Shown: positions 31,333-40,393 of the stretch, one piece after another
Layout of the letters: every line of letters begins with the position of its first letter
Position numbering within the stretch: the first letter of the stretch is position 1
Origin: JBCBSK01 sp965250105
GTDB taxonomy: Bacteria; Pseudomonadota; Alphaproteobacteria; Rhizobiales; Tepidamorphaceae
Reading direction: 5' to 3'
Length of the DNA stretch: 64,000 bases
Assembly: GCA_965250105.1 (NCBI GenBank)
Contig: OZ252290.1
Location: 3,472,001-3,536,000, forward strand
Made by a program: the position numbers and the translations under genes
The notes under the pieces: generated by a model
Told to the model about the DNA's origin: nothing
The model's input: only the letters and a program-made list of their open reading frames with translations
Database searches by the model: none

Positions 31333-32118
31333 ATGAGTGCCGTTCAAGATCTCGCCAAGACGCCCGCCGAAATGGCGATTTCGGATGAAATCGCCGTCGA
31401 TATGGCCGATGTCCACAAGTGGTATGGCGATTTTCATGTTCTCAAGGAGATCAATCTCCGGGTGAACCGGGGTGAAAGGATCGTCATCTGCGGGCCGTCG
31501 GGCTCGGGCAAGTCGACGCTGATCCGCTGTATCAACCGGCTTGAGGAACATCAGCGCGGCCGCATCGTCGTCGACGGGATCGAACTGACCAACGACCTCA
31601 AGAAGATCGACGAGATCCGCCGCGAGGTCGGCATGGTGTTCCAGCATTTCAACCTGTTCCCGCATCTGACGATCTTGGAGAACTGCACGCTGGCGCCGAT
31701 CTGGGTGCGCAAGATGCCCAAGAAGGACGCCGAGGATGTCGCGATGGGCTTTCTGGAACGGGTGCGTATTCCGGAACAGGCGCACAAATATCCCGGCCAG
31801 CTGTCGGGCGGGCAGCAACAGCGCGTCGCCATCGCGCGCGCCTTGTGCATGAACCCCAAGATCATGCTGTTCGACGAACCGACCTCGGCGCTCGACCCCG
31901 AAATGATCAAGGAAGTGCTCGACGTCATGGTCGACCTCGCCCAGAGCGGCATGACCATGCTCTGCGTGACCCATGAAATGGGTTTCGCCCGGCAGGTCGC
32001 CAATCGCGTGATCTTCATGGATCAGGGGCAGATCATCGAGCAGAACGAGCCCGAGCCGTTCTTCGAAAACCCGCAGCACGAACGCACGAAACTGTTCCTC
32101 AGCCAGATCCTGCACTGA
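31333..32118 (+). CDS. aapP: General L-amino acid ABC transporter, ATP-binding protein
   Basis: AapP hydrolyses ATP to drive uptake. The 261-residue protein has the Walker A loop CGPSGSGKSTLIRCINRLE, the Q-loop VFQHFNLFPHLTILENC, the signature LSGGQQQRVAIARAL, Walker B IMLFDEPTSALDPEM and the switch His in THEMGFARQ. A weakly conserved 25-residue N-terminal addition precedes the core. GGAGAG precedes the ATG. It ends the aapJQMP operon and converges on hldE. Confidence 0.96.
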   Translation: MSAVQDLAKTPAEMAISDEIAVDMADVHKWYGDFHVLKEINLRVNRGERIVICGPSGSGKSTLIRCINRLEEHQRGRIVVDGIELTNDLKKIDEIRREVGMVFQHFNLFPHLTILENCTLAPIWVRKMPKKDAEDVAMGFLERVRIPEQAHKYPGQLSGGQQQRVAIARALCMNPKIMLFDEPTSALDPEMIKEVLDVMVDLAQSGMTMLCVTHEMGFARQVANRVIFMDQGQIIEQNEPEPFFENPQHERTKLFLSQILH

Positions 32119-32231
32119 TCCGGCCAAGCGGTTCGTTTTTTGCGGAAAACCTTTTTGTCTAGGGTCTTAGGAGGCCATCCTGAGGTGCTTTGTCAGGCGA
32201 TCACGGTGCGGCCGGTGACCTTGACGCCGGG

Positions 32232-33686
32232 TCAACCGTCGCGCCTGGCAAGTCGTTCGACGATGCCCGTCGTGCTGACGCCGTCGACGAGTGGCAATAG
32301 TTCAACCCGTCCGCCGCGCGCTTCCACGACCTCCTGGCCGACCACGGTCTTGCCGGCATAGTCCTGCCCCTTGAACAACAGGTCGGGCTGCAGCCTGGTG
32401 ATCACATCGATCGGGGTGGGCTCATCGAAGATGACTACCGCGTCGACCAGCCGCAGCGCCGACAGGAGCCGCGCCCGCGCGCCCTCGGCGACGACCGGGC
32501 GGTCCGGGCCCTTGAGAGCCTTGGTGGAGCTGTCTGAATTGATCGCCACGACCAACCGGTCGCAACGGCTGGCGGCGTCTTCCAGGGATTGCAGATGGCC
32601 TTCATGCAGGAGATCGAAGACGCCATTCGTGAAGCCGACGGTCTCGCCGTCCGCCTGCCATTGGCCGACAAGATCGCCCGCCATCTCCCAGTCCATCGCG
32701 CCATGGGCGCTGTCGAGCCGCATGGCATGGCGCAGTTCTTCGAGCGAGACCGTGGCAGTGCCGAACTTGCCGACCGCGATGCCGGCCGCGATATTGGCGA
32801 GCCTTGCCGCGTCCGTCAGATCGAGGCCGGCCGCGAGACCCGCCGCCGTGGTGGCGATCGCGGTATCGCCGGCGCCCGAAACGTCGAACAGCTTGCGCGG
32901 CGGATGGGCGGGGATGTGGTCGACCGACGCGCCGCGCCGGGCCACCGCCATGCCGTGTTCGCCGCGCGTCAGGATGACGCCGTCGATGTCGAACAGCGCC
33001 AACGCCTCGGCGCAGGCCTTTTCGGCGGAGGCCCGGTCGGTGACGGGAATGTCTGTCGCCTCGGCCATTTCCTTGGCATTGGGGCTGACGGCGGTGGCGC
33101 CGCGATAGAGGTTGAAGTCGCGCGATTTCGGATCAACCAGGACCGGCAGGCCCGCGCCGCGGCAAAGCGCGATGATGTGGGCGGCCATATCGTCCTGCAG
33201 GACGCCCTTGGCGTAGTCGGACAGGATCACGACATCGACATCCGCCAATGCGGCCTCGATCCGGCCGATCAGTTCGGCCTTCAGCGCGTCCGACGCCATC
33301 GCCGCCTCCTCGGCGTCGATGCGCACGACCTGCTGATTCTGCGCGATGACGCGGGTCTTGACGCTGGTCGGCCGGCCCGGATCGGTGACGAAGGAGGTCG
33401 TGACGCCCGACGCGCCCGACAGGCGGATCAGTTCGCGGCCCCAGGCATCTTCGCCGACAAAGCCAACGATGATCGCCGAGGCGCCGTAATGGGCGATCTG
33501 CCGGGCGACATTGGCCGCGCCGCCAAGCACCGAGCGCTCGCCGGATTTCAGCACTACCGGGATCGGCGCTTCCGGCGAAATCCGGTCGACCTTTCCGATG
33601 AGATAGCGGTCGAGTATGACATCGCCCACGACAAGAGCGCGAATGGCGTGTAAGCGGTCGAGGACCGAATTGTCGGGGGCGATCAT
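32232..33686 (-). CDS. hldE: Bifunctional heptose 7-phosphate kinase / heptose 1-phosphate adenylyltransferase
   Basis: HldE phosphorylates D-glycero-D-manno-heptose 7-phosphate at C1 and, after dephosphorylation, links AMP. The 484-residue protein has a PfkB-type kinase domain (about 1-320) with GDVILDRYLIGKVDRISPEAPIPV and the anion hole FDVSGAGDTAIATTAAG. A nucleotidyltransferase domain follows (about 350-484) with FTNGVFDLLHEGHLQSLEDAA, where H-x-G-H is the active site. Both domains are complete. It is divergent from gmhA, with about 100 bases between, and belongs to the heptose pathway cluster. Confidence 0.96.
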   Translation of the reverse strand: MIAPDNSVLDRLHAIRALVVGDVILDRYLIGKVDRISPEAPIPVVLKSGERSVLGGAANVARQIAHYGASAIIVGFVGEDAWGRELIRLSGASGVTTSFVTDPGRPTSVKTRVIAQNQQVVRIDAEEAAMASDALKAELIGRIEAALADVDVVILSDYAKGVLQDDMAAHIIALCRGAGLPVLVDPKSRDFNLYRGATAVSPNAKEMAEATDIPVTDRASAEKACAEALALFDIDGVILTRGEHGMAVARRGASVDHIPAHPPRKLFDVSGAGDTAIATTAAGLAAGLDLTDAARLANIAAGIAVGKFGTATVSLEELRHAMRLDSAHGAMDWEMAGDLVGQWQADGETVGFTNGVFDLLHEGHLQSLEDAASRCDRLVVAINSDSSTKALKGPDRPVVAEGARARLLSALRLVDAVVIFDEPTPIDVITRLQPDLLFKGQDYAGKTVVGQEVVEARGGRVELLPLVDGVSTTGIVERLARRDG

Positions 33687-33786
33687 TTTTGTTCCAGGGT
33701 CGGGCTAGGCTGTGTATCGGGCTCCGCCGCGGCGGTGGCCAAGGCTCGGGACGAAGCGGGCGCGACCGTGTGGAGAAGTTCAACCG

Positions 33787-34350
33787 ATGTCAACCGATGA
33801 CGTGATCGCGACCCAGTTCGACGATCATCTCGCCTGTGTCGAAGCCAGCCGTGCCTTGTCGGCCGACATCGGTGCGGCGATCGCTGTGTGCCGGGACGCG
33901 CTCGCCGCCGGCGGCAAGATCATGCTATGCGGCAATGGCGGCAGCGCGGCCGATAGCCAACATATCGCGACCGAACTGACGATCCGCTTCGAGCGCGACC
34001 GGCGCGCTCTGCCGGCCATCGCCTTGACGACGGATACATCCGCCCTGACGGCGGCCGCCAACGATCTCGGCGCCGAGCGGATGTTCAGCCGCCAGGTCGA
34101 GGCGCTGGCACGGCCCGGCGACGTTCTCATCGCTCTGTCCACGTCGGGCACCTCGCCGAACATCCTGGCGGCGATGCAGGCGGCCCGCGCCGCTGGTGCG
34201 AAGACGGTCCTGTTCGGCGGTCGCGATGGCGGCCCGGCCCGCGCCCTAGCCGATGTCGCGCTCATCGTGCCGGCGGACCGCACCGCGCGCATCCAGGAAG
34301 TGCATATCCTGATCGGCCATATTCTTTGTGGCGCGCTGGAAACGGCCTGA
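33787..34350 (+). CDS. gmhA: Sedoheptulose 7-phosphate isomerase
   Basis: The enzyme converts sedoheptulose 7-phosphate into D-glycero-D-manno-heptose 7-phosphate, the first step to LPS heptose. The 187-residue SIS-domain protein shows MLCGNGGSAADSQHIATELTIRF and IALTTDTSALTAAANDLGAERMFSRQVEAL, then LSTSGTSPNILAAMQAARAAG and the active-site segment IQEVHILIGHILC. The ATG at 33787 is about eleven bases after a GGAG. It leads a run of closely packed genes through to waaL. Confidence 0.96.
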   Translation: MSTDDVIATQFDDHLACVEASRALSADIGAAIAVCRDALAAGGKIMLCGNGGSAADSQHIATELTIRFERDRRALPAIALTTDTSALTAAANDLGAERMFSRQVEALARPGDVLIALSTSGTSPNILAAMQAARAAGAKTVLFGGRDGGPARALADVALIVPADRTARIQEVHILIGHILCGALETA

Positions 34351-34353
34351 CCC

Positions 34354-34995
34354 ATGCCGTTCACGGACGACGGCAATTGGTGGTGTATCCGGTCCGAGCC
34401 GTCGGCGGTTGAAACGGATCGGCGGCGCCCGGCCCTGTTTCTCGATCGCGACGGCACGCTGATCGAGGATCCCGGCTATCTCGGCGATCCCCATGGCGTG
34501 CGCCCGATCCCTGGCGCGGCCGCGCTGGCGGGCCGGTTTCTGTCGGCGGGCTATGCGGTCGTCATCGTCACCAACCAGTCCGGCATCGGCCGTGGCTTTT
34601 ATGACTGGGACGCGTTCAACGCGGTTCAGGAGCGGCTGGCCGATATCTGGCGAGCCGATGGTGCGTTCTGGCATATGGAACTCGCATGTCCGTTCCATCC
34701 GGAGGCGGGGCAGGGGCGCTACGCGCGCGACGATGAGTGGCGCAAGCCCAGGCCGGGCATGATCCTGTTCGCCGCCGACAGGCTGGCGCTCGATCTCGAC
34801 CGCTCGATCCTGATCGGCGATGGTGCCCGCGATATCGAGGCCGGTCGCGGGGCAGGAGTCGGGCGGAGCTATCTGTTTCGATCCGCCGCTACCGGCCGGA
34901 TACCCGATGACGCAGCGCTCGTGCTTGACAGTTTCGATGCGCTCGCGCCACAGCAGATGCCACAATCCGACAGCTCGGCGCGGAGCGCTTCATGA
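34354..34995 (+). CDS. gmhB: D-glycero-D-manno-heptose 1,7-bisphosphate 7-phosphatase
   Basis: GmhB removes the C7 phosphate. The 213-residue HAD-superfamily protein has the nucleophile motif FLDRDGTLIEDPGYL, motif II VIVTNQSGIGRGFY and motif IV ILIGDGARDIEAGRGAGVG. The zinc-binding region here reads ACPFHPEAGQGRYARDDEW, which keeps a C and an H but is less Cys-rich than the E. coli form. It follows gmhA by three bases and its stop overlaps the hldD start by four bases (ATGA). Confidence 0.93.
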   Translation: MPFTDDGNWWCIRSEPSAVETDRRRPALFLDRDGTLIEDPGYLGDPHGVRPIPGAAALAGRFLSAGYAVVIVTNQSGIGRGFYDWDAFNAVQERLADIWRADGAFWHMELACPFHPEAGQGRYARDDEWRKPRPGMILFAADRLALDLDRSILIGDGARDIEAGRGAGVGRSYLFRSAATGRIPDDAALVLDSFDALAPQQMPQSDSSARSAS

Positions 34996-35942
34996 TCATC
35001 GTCACCGGCGGGGCCGGCTTCATCGGCTCGAACATCGTCACGGCGCTCAACGAGGCCGGGCGCGACGATATCGTCGTCGTCGATGATCTGGCCGACGGCA
35101 CCAAGTTCCGCAATCTCGTCGGCGCGCGCATCGCCGATTACCTCGACAAGGATGCATTTCTAGATCTGATCGAGACCCGTCGCGATCTCGACCAGATCGA
35201 TGCGGTGTTCCATCAGGGGGCCTGCACGGACACCACCGAATGGGACGGCCGCTATATGATGGCGGTGAACTACGACTATTCGAAAAGCCTGCTCGCCTAC
35301 TGCCAGGCGCGTGGCATTCCGCTGATCTATGCCAGTTCGGGCGCGGTCTATGGCGTATCTCAGGTCTTCGACGAATTGGCGCCCATGGAACGGCCGGCCA
35401 ATGTCTATGGCTGGTCGAAATGGCTGTTCGACCGCTATGTCGAGGCCCGCCGCGACGCGCTTGACAGCCAGGTCGTGGGCTTGCGCTATTTCAACGTCTA
35501 TGGCGCCAATGAAGGCCACAAGGGCAAGATGGCGAGCCTTGTCTGGCAGTGGCGCCGACAATTGCAGGAGACGGGACGCCTGAAGCTCTTCGGCGCGTCG
35601 CACGGCTATGATGCGGGCGAGCAGGAGCGCGACTTCGTGCTCGTCGATGATGTGGCCCAGGTCAATCTCTGGTTTCTCGACAGGCCCGACGTGTCCGGCA
35701 TTTTCAATCTCGGCACCGGGCGGCGGCGCAGCTTCAACGATCTAGCGCAGACCGTGATCGGCTGGCATGGCCGTGGCGAGATCGACTATGTGCCCTTTCC
35801 CGACCATCTGCGCGGGAGTTACCAGGCCTATACCGAGGCCGATCTGACCCGGTTGCGAGCGGTCGGCTGCGCGCATGATTTTAGGCCCATCGAAGACGGC
35901 GTGCCGCTCTATCTCGGACGGCTGGCGCAAGCCGAGATATGA
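34992..35942 (+). CDS. hldD: ADP-L-glycero-D-manno-heptose 6-epimerase
   Basis: The enzyme inverts C6 of ADP-heptose to give the form used for the LPS core. The 316-residue short-chain epimerase has the NAD(P) loop VTGGAGFIGSNIVTALN, the HldD-specific FHQGACTDTTEWDGRYMMAVNYDYS, the catalytic YGWSKWLFDRYV (Tyr-x-x-x-Lys) and FNVYGANEGHKGKMASL. It overlaps gmhB and waaF by four bases each, so the three are translationally coupled. With gmhA, hldE and gmhB it completes the pathway. Confidence 0.96.
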   Translation: MIIVTGGAGFIGSNIVTALNEAGRDDIVVVDDLADGTKFRNLVGARIADYLDKDAFLDLIETRRDLDQIDAVFHQGACTDTTEWDGRYMMAVNYDYSKSLLAYCQARGIPLIYASSGAVYGVSQVFDELAPMERPANVYGWSKWLFDRYVEARRDALDSQVVGLRYFNVYGANEGHKGKMASLVWQWRRQLQETGRLKLFGASHGYDAGEQERDFVLVDDVAQVNLWFLDRPDVSGIFNLGTGRRRSFNDLAQTVIGWHGRGEIDYVPFPDHLRGSYQAYTEADLTRLRAVGCAHDFRPIEDGVPLYLGRLAQAEI

Positions 35943-36955
35943 CCGCGTCGCGGGTTCTCGTGGTCGGGCCGGCCTGGGTCGGCGATATGGTCATGGCTGG
36001 CGGCCTGGTCCAGGTGCTCAAGGCGCGCGCACCCGATATGGCGATCGACATATTGGCGCCGCCGGCCACGGCGCCGATCGCCGCGCTGATGCCGGGTGTC
36101 CGAGATGTCATAGAGAGCCGGACGGGCCATGGCCGGCTCGATATCGGTGCCCGCTGGTCGCTTGGTCGGTCCTTACGCCAAAGGCGTTATGAGCTCGCGA
36201 TTGTTCTGCCGCGATCGTTCAAATCGGCGCTCGTGCCGTTTTTCGCGCGCGTTCCGCGACGGCGCGGTTATCGCGGCGAGATGCGCTACGGGCTGCTGAC
36301 CGAGGCCTTGCCCGATATCGCCCACGGCGCGATGCGGACGGTCGACAAATTCGTCCGGCTGGCCGGGGCCGATGAACCATCGGCCGCGCCGATGCCGGTT
36401 CTCGACTGCGCGGCCGATAAAGCGGCCGAGATCGCGGCGCGGTTCGGGCTGGACGGGCCCGATGACGACGCATCACTCATCGCGCTTTGTCCCGGTGCGG
36501 AATATGGTCCGGCCAAGCAATGGCCGCATTTCAAGACAGCGGCGGCGCTGCTCGCCGACAAGGGGTATCGGATCATGGTTGTCGGGTCGCCCAAGGAGCG
36601 CGACATCAGTGCCGAGATCGCGGCGGCCGCATCGAACGCGGTTACCGATCTCACCGGCCGGACGACACTGTCCGAGGCGGTGCATCTTCTGTCCCGCGCG
36701 CATGGCGTGATCACCAATGATTCAGGGCTGATGCATGTCGCCTGCGCACTCGACCGTCCAGTCGTCGCGCTGTTCGGCTCGTCGAGCGCGGATATCACTC
36801 CTCCACTCGGCAAGACGGTGACGGTTCTCGAACGCACTCTCGATTGCCGCCCTTGTTTCGCCCGGCAATGCCCGCTCGGCCATCTCGATTGCCTGACGAC
36901 CATTCCCGCCACCGAGGCGGTCGCGGCGTTGGAAGCCGTGTTGCGCGACGAGTGA
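35939..36955 (+). CDS. waaF: LPS heptosyltransferase II (GT9 family)
   Basis: WaaF would add heptose from ADP-heptose to the growing LPS core on the inner face of the membrane. The 338-residue protein has VVGPAWVGDMVMAGGLVQVLKARAPDMAIDILAPP at the front and CPGAEYGPAKQWP, TGRTTLSEAVHLLSRAHGVITNDSGLMHVACALDRPVVALFGSS, all GT9 marks. LPS heptosyltransferase II is the usual annotation, since LERTLDCRPCFARQCPLGHLDCL is typical of WaaF. It closes the ATGA-coupled run gmhB-hldD-waaF. No separate waaC is in the window. Confidence 0.92.
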   Translation: MTASRVLVVGPAWVGDMVMAGGLVQVLKARAPDMAIDILAPPATAPIAALMPGVRDVIESRTGHGRLDIGARWSLGRSLRQRRYELAIVLPRSFKSALVPFFARVPRRRGYRGEMRYGLLTEALPDIAHGAMRTVDKFVRLAGADEPSAAPMPVLDCAADKAAEIAARFGLDGPDDDASLIALCPGAEYGPAKQWPHFKTAAALLADKGYRIMVVGSPKERDISAEIAAAASNAVTDLTGRTTLSEAVHLLSRAHGVITNDSGLMHVACALDRPVVALFGSSSADITPPLGKTVTVLERTLDCRPCFARQCPLGHLDCLTTIPATEAVAALEAVLRDE

Positions 36956-37094
36956 CGTCTCCTCGCCGATATCGTTAGGGCTAATTTGCCTTTGCCGGGA
37001 TGGATTGCTAAGCCGATTGGCGCCATTCGTCAGGGGGCAGTGGAGGCGGCTTTCGCCGAAAGCCTGACTGTCGATTGAAGCTAGAGTATTCCGC

Positions 37095-37928
37095 ATGAAC
37101 GGACTCATCTCCGTCATCGTCACGACCTATAACCGGCCGGACGCGCTCGATCTCGTCCTGGACGGTCTGCGGCGCCAGTCAGATCATCGTTTCGAGGTGC
37201 TGGTCGCCGACGATGGCTCGGGTCTTGAGACGGCCGGTCTCGTCACGGACTGGAGAGGGCGCGCTGGCTATCCGTTGATCCATGTCTGGCACGAGGATGA
37301 CGGGTTTCGCGCCGCTGAAATCCGCAATCGCGCCATTCTGGCTTCCCACGGTGATTATCTGATCTTCCTTGATGGTGATTGTGTTCCGCGCCCGTCCTTC
37401 GTCGCCCGCCATCGCTATCTGGCCGAACCGAAACGCTTCGTCGCTGGCAATCGTATCCTGTTGAGCGAGGCCTTCACCGACAGCGTGACGCGCGGTGACA
37501 TCGCGTTGGACAAAATCGGGCCTCTCGGCTGGTTGACGCATGCTTGGGCAGGTGACGTCAATCAATTGAAGCCCCTGCTGCATCTGCCGATCGGCCCTTT
37601 CCGAAATGTCCATCCGATGGCTTGGTGGCATTGCCGCACCTGCAATATGGCGGTCTGGCGCGCCGATCTCGACCGGATCGATGGCTTTGACAGCGCTTTT
37701 GTCGGTTGGGGCTATGAGGATAGTGAGCTTGTTCTGAGGTTGATGCGGCTCGGCGTTTTGCGCAAAGATGGCCGCTTCGCAACCGGCGTGTTCCACCTCT
37801 GGCATCCTTTGGAACAGCGCGGTGCGATCGATCATAACGAGACCATGTTCAAGCAATCGCAAGCGGCTGGCCGCATCAGGGCCAGCCGTGGCCTGTCGGC
37901 GCTGCGGCAAGAAGGCGCCACTTCGTGA
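37095..37928 (+). CDS. Family 2 glycosyltransferase, likely LPS core
   Basis: The 277-residue protein has the GT-A fold: SVIVTTYNRPDALDLVLDGLRRQ, VLVADDGSG, the D-x-D metal motif in YLIFLDGDCVPRPSF and a C-terminal segment WRADLDRIDGFDSAFVGWGYEDSELVLRLMR. The last resembles the galactosyltransferase-like GT7 C-terminal domain, so the acceptor may be a hexose on the LPS core. It starts 139 bases after waaF and its stop overlaps the ligase gene start by four bases (GTGA). The exact sugar is unknown. Confidence 0.88.
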   Translation: MNGLISVIVTTYNRPDALDLVLDGLRRQSDHRFEVLVADDGSGLETAGLVTDWRGRAGYPLIHVWHEDDGFRAAEIRNRAILASHGDYLIFLDGDCVPRPSFVARHRYLAEPKRFVAGNRILLSEAFTDSVTRGDIALDKIGPLGWLTHAWAGDVNQLKPLLHLPIGPFRNVHPMAWWHCRTCNMAVWRADLDRIDGFDSAFVGWGYEDSELVLRLMRLGVLRKDGRFATGVFHLWHPLEQRGAIDHNETMFKQSQAAGRIRASRGLSALRQEGATS

Positions 37929-39184
37929 CGGCCGGACACGATACCCAGGCGGTCACAACGGCGCCGCGGTTGTTATCTGCGGACGGACGCCGCCACATCG
38001 CCGCGATCACGGTCGTCGGGCTGTTCGCCACGCTGCCCTTCTCGGCCAGCATCGCCAGCATCTTCGTGGCGCTGGTGGCCATCGCGACCATTGTCGCAAG
38101 CCAGCGGGCTGATCTACGGCACGCGCTCGCCCGGCCCGCCGCGCTGACCGGGCTCGCGCTCTTCGCCTGGATGGTCGTGGCCATCCTGTGGTCGTCCGCC
38201 GCGCCGCTCGTCTGGGTCGATGAACTCGAAGCTTATCTGAAGCTTCTGTTCATTCCGCTGCTATTTGCCGCCTTCGGCACCGGCGACTGGGCCCGGCGCG
38301 TTCTCATCGCCTTCCTGATGGTGACCAGCCTGATCCTGACCCTGTCCTGGCTCGGCTATCTGACGGGCATCACCGTTCCGAAGATTATCGAGCCCGGCGG
38401 TATCGTGGTCGGGGACCATTCGATCCAGAGCATCTTGTTTCTCTGGTCGGCCTTCGCCCTGGCGCATCTGGCTTGGACGCGCTGGCGCGACAGCGCGGAT
38501 CGGCATGACCGCATCCTGGCCGTCCTTTTCGCGCTGTTGGCGCTTCTGTTCCTTAGCAACATCATCTTCGTGGCGACGGCGCGCGCCACGTTGATTGCCT
38601 TCGCCGTGCTGACGGTCCTGTTCACCTGGCAGCGTTTCGGCCTGCGCGGTCTCATTGGTGGTGTGGTCGTCGTCGCCGTATTGGCCGCTCTCGTCTGGCA
38701 GACATCGCCGAAGATCCGCGACCGGGTCCAGCATGCCCGACAGGACATTTCACGCTACATGGCCGAAGACACCATAACGAGTATCGGGGTCCGTTTGCAG
38801 CTCTGGCACAAGGGGGCCGGGTTCGTCACCGAAGCGCCCGTGGTCGGCCATGGCACTGGATCGCTGATCGGGCTCTATCAGGAGCGGGTGACCGATACCG
38901 AACCCGTCGTCACCGACGATTCGCACAATCAGATCCTGCAGGTCGCGATCTCCTATGGCCTTGTTGGCGCGGTTCTGCTGATCGCGATGTGGCTTAGCCA
39001 TGCCTATCTCTTCCGCGGCGGCGGGATTTATGCCTGGGTTGGCCAGGCCGTCGTGGCGCAGAACGTGGTGACGGGCCAGTTCCACAGCCATATCTGGATG
39101 TTCACGCCGGGCTGGTATTACGTCCTCGCCATCGGCGTGCTTGGTGCGGCGGTCATTGCAAGACGGCGCGACGAGGCGCTATAG
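37925..39184 (+). CDS. waaL: O-antigen ligase family membrane protein
   Basis: The 419-residue protein has about ten to eleven hydrophobic segments and the Wzy_C-like domain with the diagnostic periplasmic loop APVVGHGTGSLIGLYQERV and DDSHNQILQVAISYGLVGAVLL, where the H-x-x-x is expected in WaaL/Wzy enzymes. Its likely role is joining O-antigen to the lipid A core at the periplasmic face; a polymerase cannot be ruled out. The start is GTG 37925, overlapping the previous stop. The partner glycosyltransferase and heptose genes support an LPS role. Confidence 0.85.
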   Translation: MTAGHDTQAVTTAPRLLSADGRRHIAAITVVGLFATLPFSASIASIFVALVAIATIVASQRADLRHALARPAALTGLALFAWMVVAILWSSAAPLVWVDELEAYLKLLFIPLLFAAFGTGDWARRVLIAFLMVTSLILTLSWLGYLTGITVPKIIEPGGIVVGDHSIQSILFLWSAFALAHLAWTRWRDSADRHDRILAVLFALLALLFLSNIIFVATARATLIAFAVLTVLFTWQRFGLRGLIGGVVVVAVLAALVWQTSPKIRDRVQHARQDISRYMAEDTITSIGVRLQLWHKGAGFVTEAPVVGHGTGSLIGLYQERVTDTEPVVTDDSHNQILQVAISYGLVGAVLLIAMWLSHAYLFRGGGIYAWVGQAVVAQNVVTGQFHSHIWMFTPGWYYVLAIGVLGAAVIARRRDEAL

Positions 39185-39243
39185 GGAGCGCCCGGCCCGG
39201 TGCCTCGGGCAGCCAGATATCTGAGATCACAGGAGACAGGCGC

Positions 39244-40372
39244 ATGCGCGCGGAATTCGAGGGGATGGTCGACAGCATTCGCGAGTCGGTCACGCTCCTG
39301 AGGAGGCATCTTTGACTGGGACAAGGCCACCAAGCGCCTTGATGAGCTGAACGCGGCCGTCGAGGATCCCGACCTCTGGAACGATGCGGCCCGTGCCCAG
39401 GGGCTGATGCGCGAGCGCCAGAACCTTGCCGATCAGATCGACGCCATCACGACCGTCGAAACGGACCTCCAGGACGCCGTCGACCTGATCGAACTGGCCG
39501 AGGGGGAGGGCGACGAGGACGTTCTCGCCGAAGCCGGCGAGACGCTGAAGACGCTGTCGCGGCATGCGCAGAAGGCGCAGCTGCAGGCCCTACTCTCGGG
39601 CGAGGCCGATGGCAACGACACCTATCTCGAAGTCCATGCCGGCGCCGGCGGCACCGAGAGCCAGGACTGGGCCGACATGCTGTTTCGCATGTATAGGCGT
39701 TGGGCCGAGAGCCATGGCTGCAAGGCCGAGGTCATCGAGATGACCGACGGCGAAGAGGCCGGCATCAAGGCGGCGACGCTGCTGATCAAGGGGCCGAATG
39801 CCTATGGCTGGCTGAAGACCGAATCCGGCGTCCACCGGCTGGTGCGCATCTCGCCGTTTGATTCGAATGCGCGCCGCCATACGAGCTTCGCGTCGGTCTG
39901 GGTCTATCCGGTCGTCGACGACACGATCGAGATCGATGTCAGCGAATCCGATGTCCGCGTCGACACGTTTCGCGCCTCCGGCGCCGGCGGCCAGCACGTC
40001 AATACGACCGACAGCGCCGTGCGCATCACCCATATCCCGACGGGCATCGTCGTCGCGTGCCAGTCGGAGCGCTCGCAGCATAAGAATCGCGCCACGGCCT
40101 GGGCCATGTTGCGCGCCCGGCTCTATGAAGCGGAATTGCAGAAGCGGGAAGAGGCGGCGGCGGCCGAAGCGGCGTCGAAAAGCGCCATCGGATGGGGTCA
40201 CCAGATCCGGTCCTACGTTCTTCAGCCTTACCAGCTCGTCAAGGACCTGCGCACCGGCACCGAACACACCAATCCGACCGCGGTGCTCGACGGCGATCTC
40301 GATCGGTTCATGGAAGCGACACTGGCCCAGCGCGCCTATGGCGGCGGCGGCGAGGTCGAGGATCTCGACTGA
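39244..40372 (+). CDS. prfB: Peptide chain release factor 2, +1 programmed frameshift
   Basis: RF2 reads UGA and UAA stop codons. The gene is split in two frames: 39244-39312 gives the first 23 residues, then CTT TGA C shifts by one base (39313 is skipped) and 39314-40372 encodes the rest, 375 residues in all. The frameshift site has AGGAGG two codons upstream, as in the Escherichia coli model. Translation continues DWDKATKRLDELNAAVEDPDLW, with the stop-codon reading motif in RISPFDSNARRHTSFASVWVYP and the catalytic GGQ in ASGAGGQHVN. AGGAG precedes the start ATG. Low RF2 favours the shift, so the gene controls itself. Confidence 0.96.
39301..39316 (+). other. Programmed +1 frameshift site of prfB
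   Basis: The order is AGGAGG, one codon (CAT), then CTT TGA C. The internal Shine-Dalgarno-like AGGAGG pairs with 16S rRNA and pushes the ribosome forward at the slippery CTT when release at the in-frame TGA is slow. Confidence 0.92.
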
Positions 40373-40393
40373 CGGCGGCGCCGGCGCACCGCG

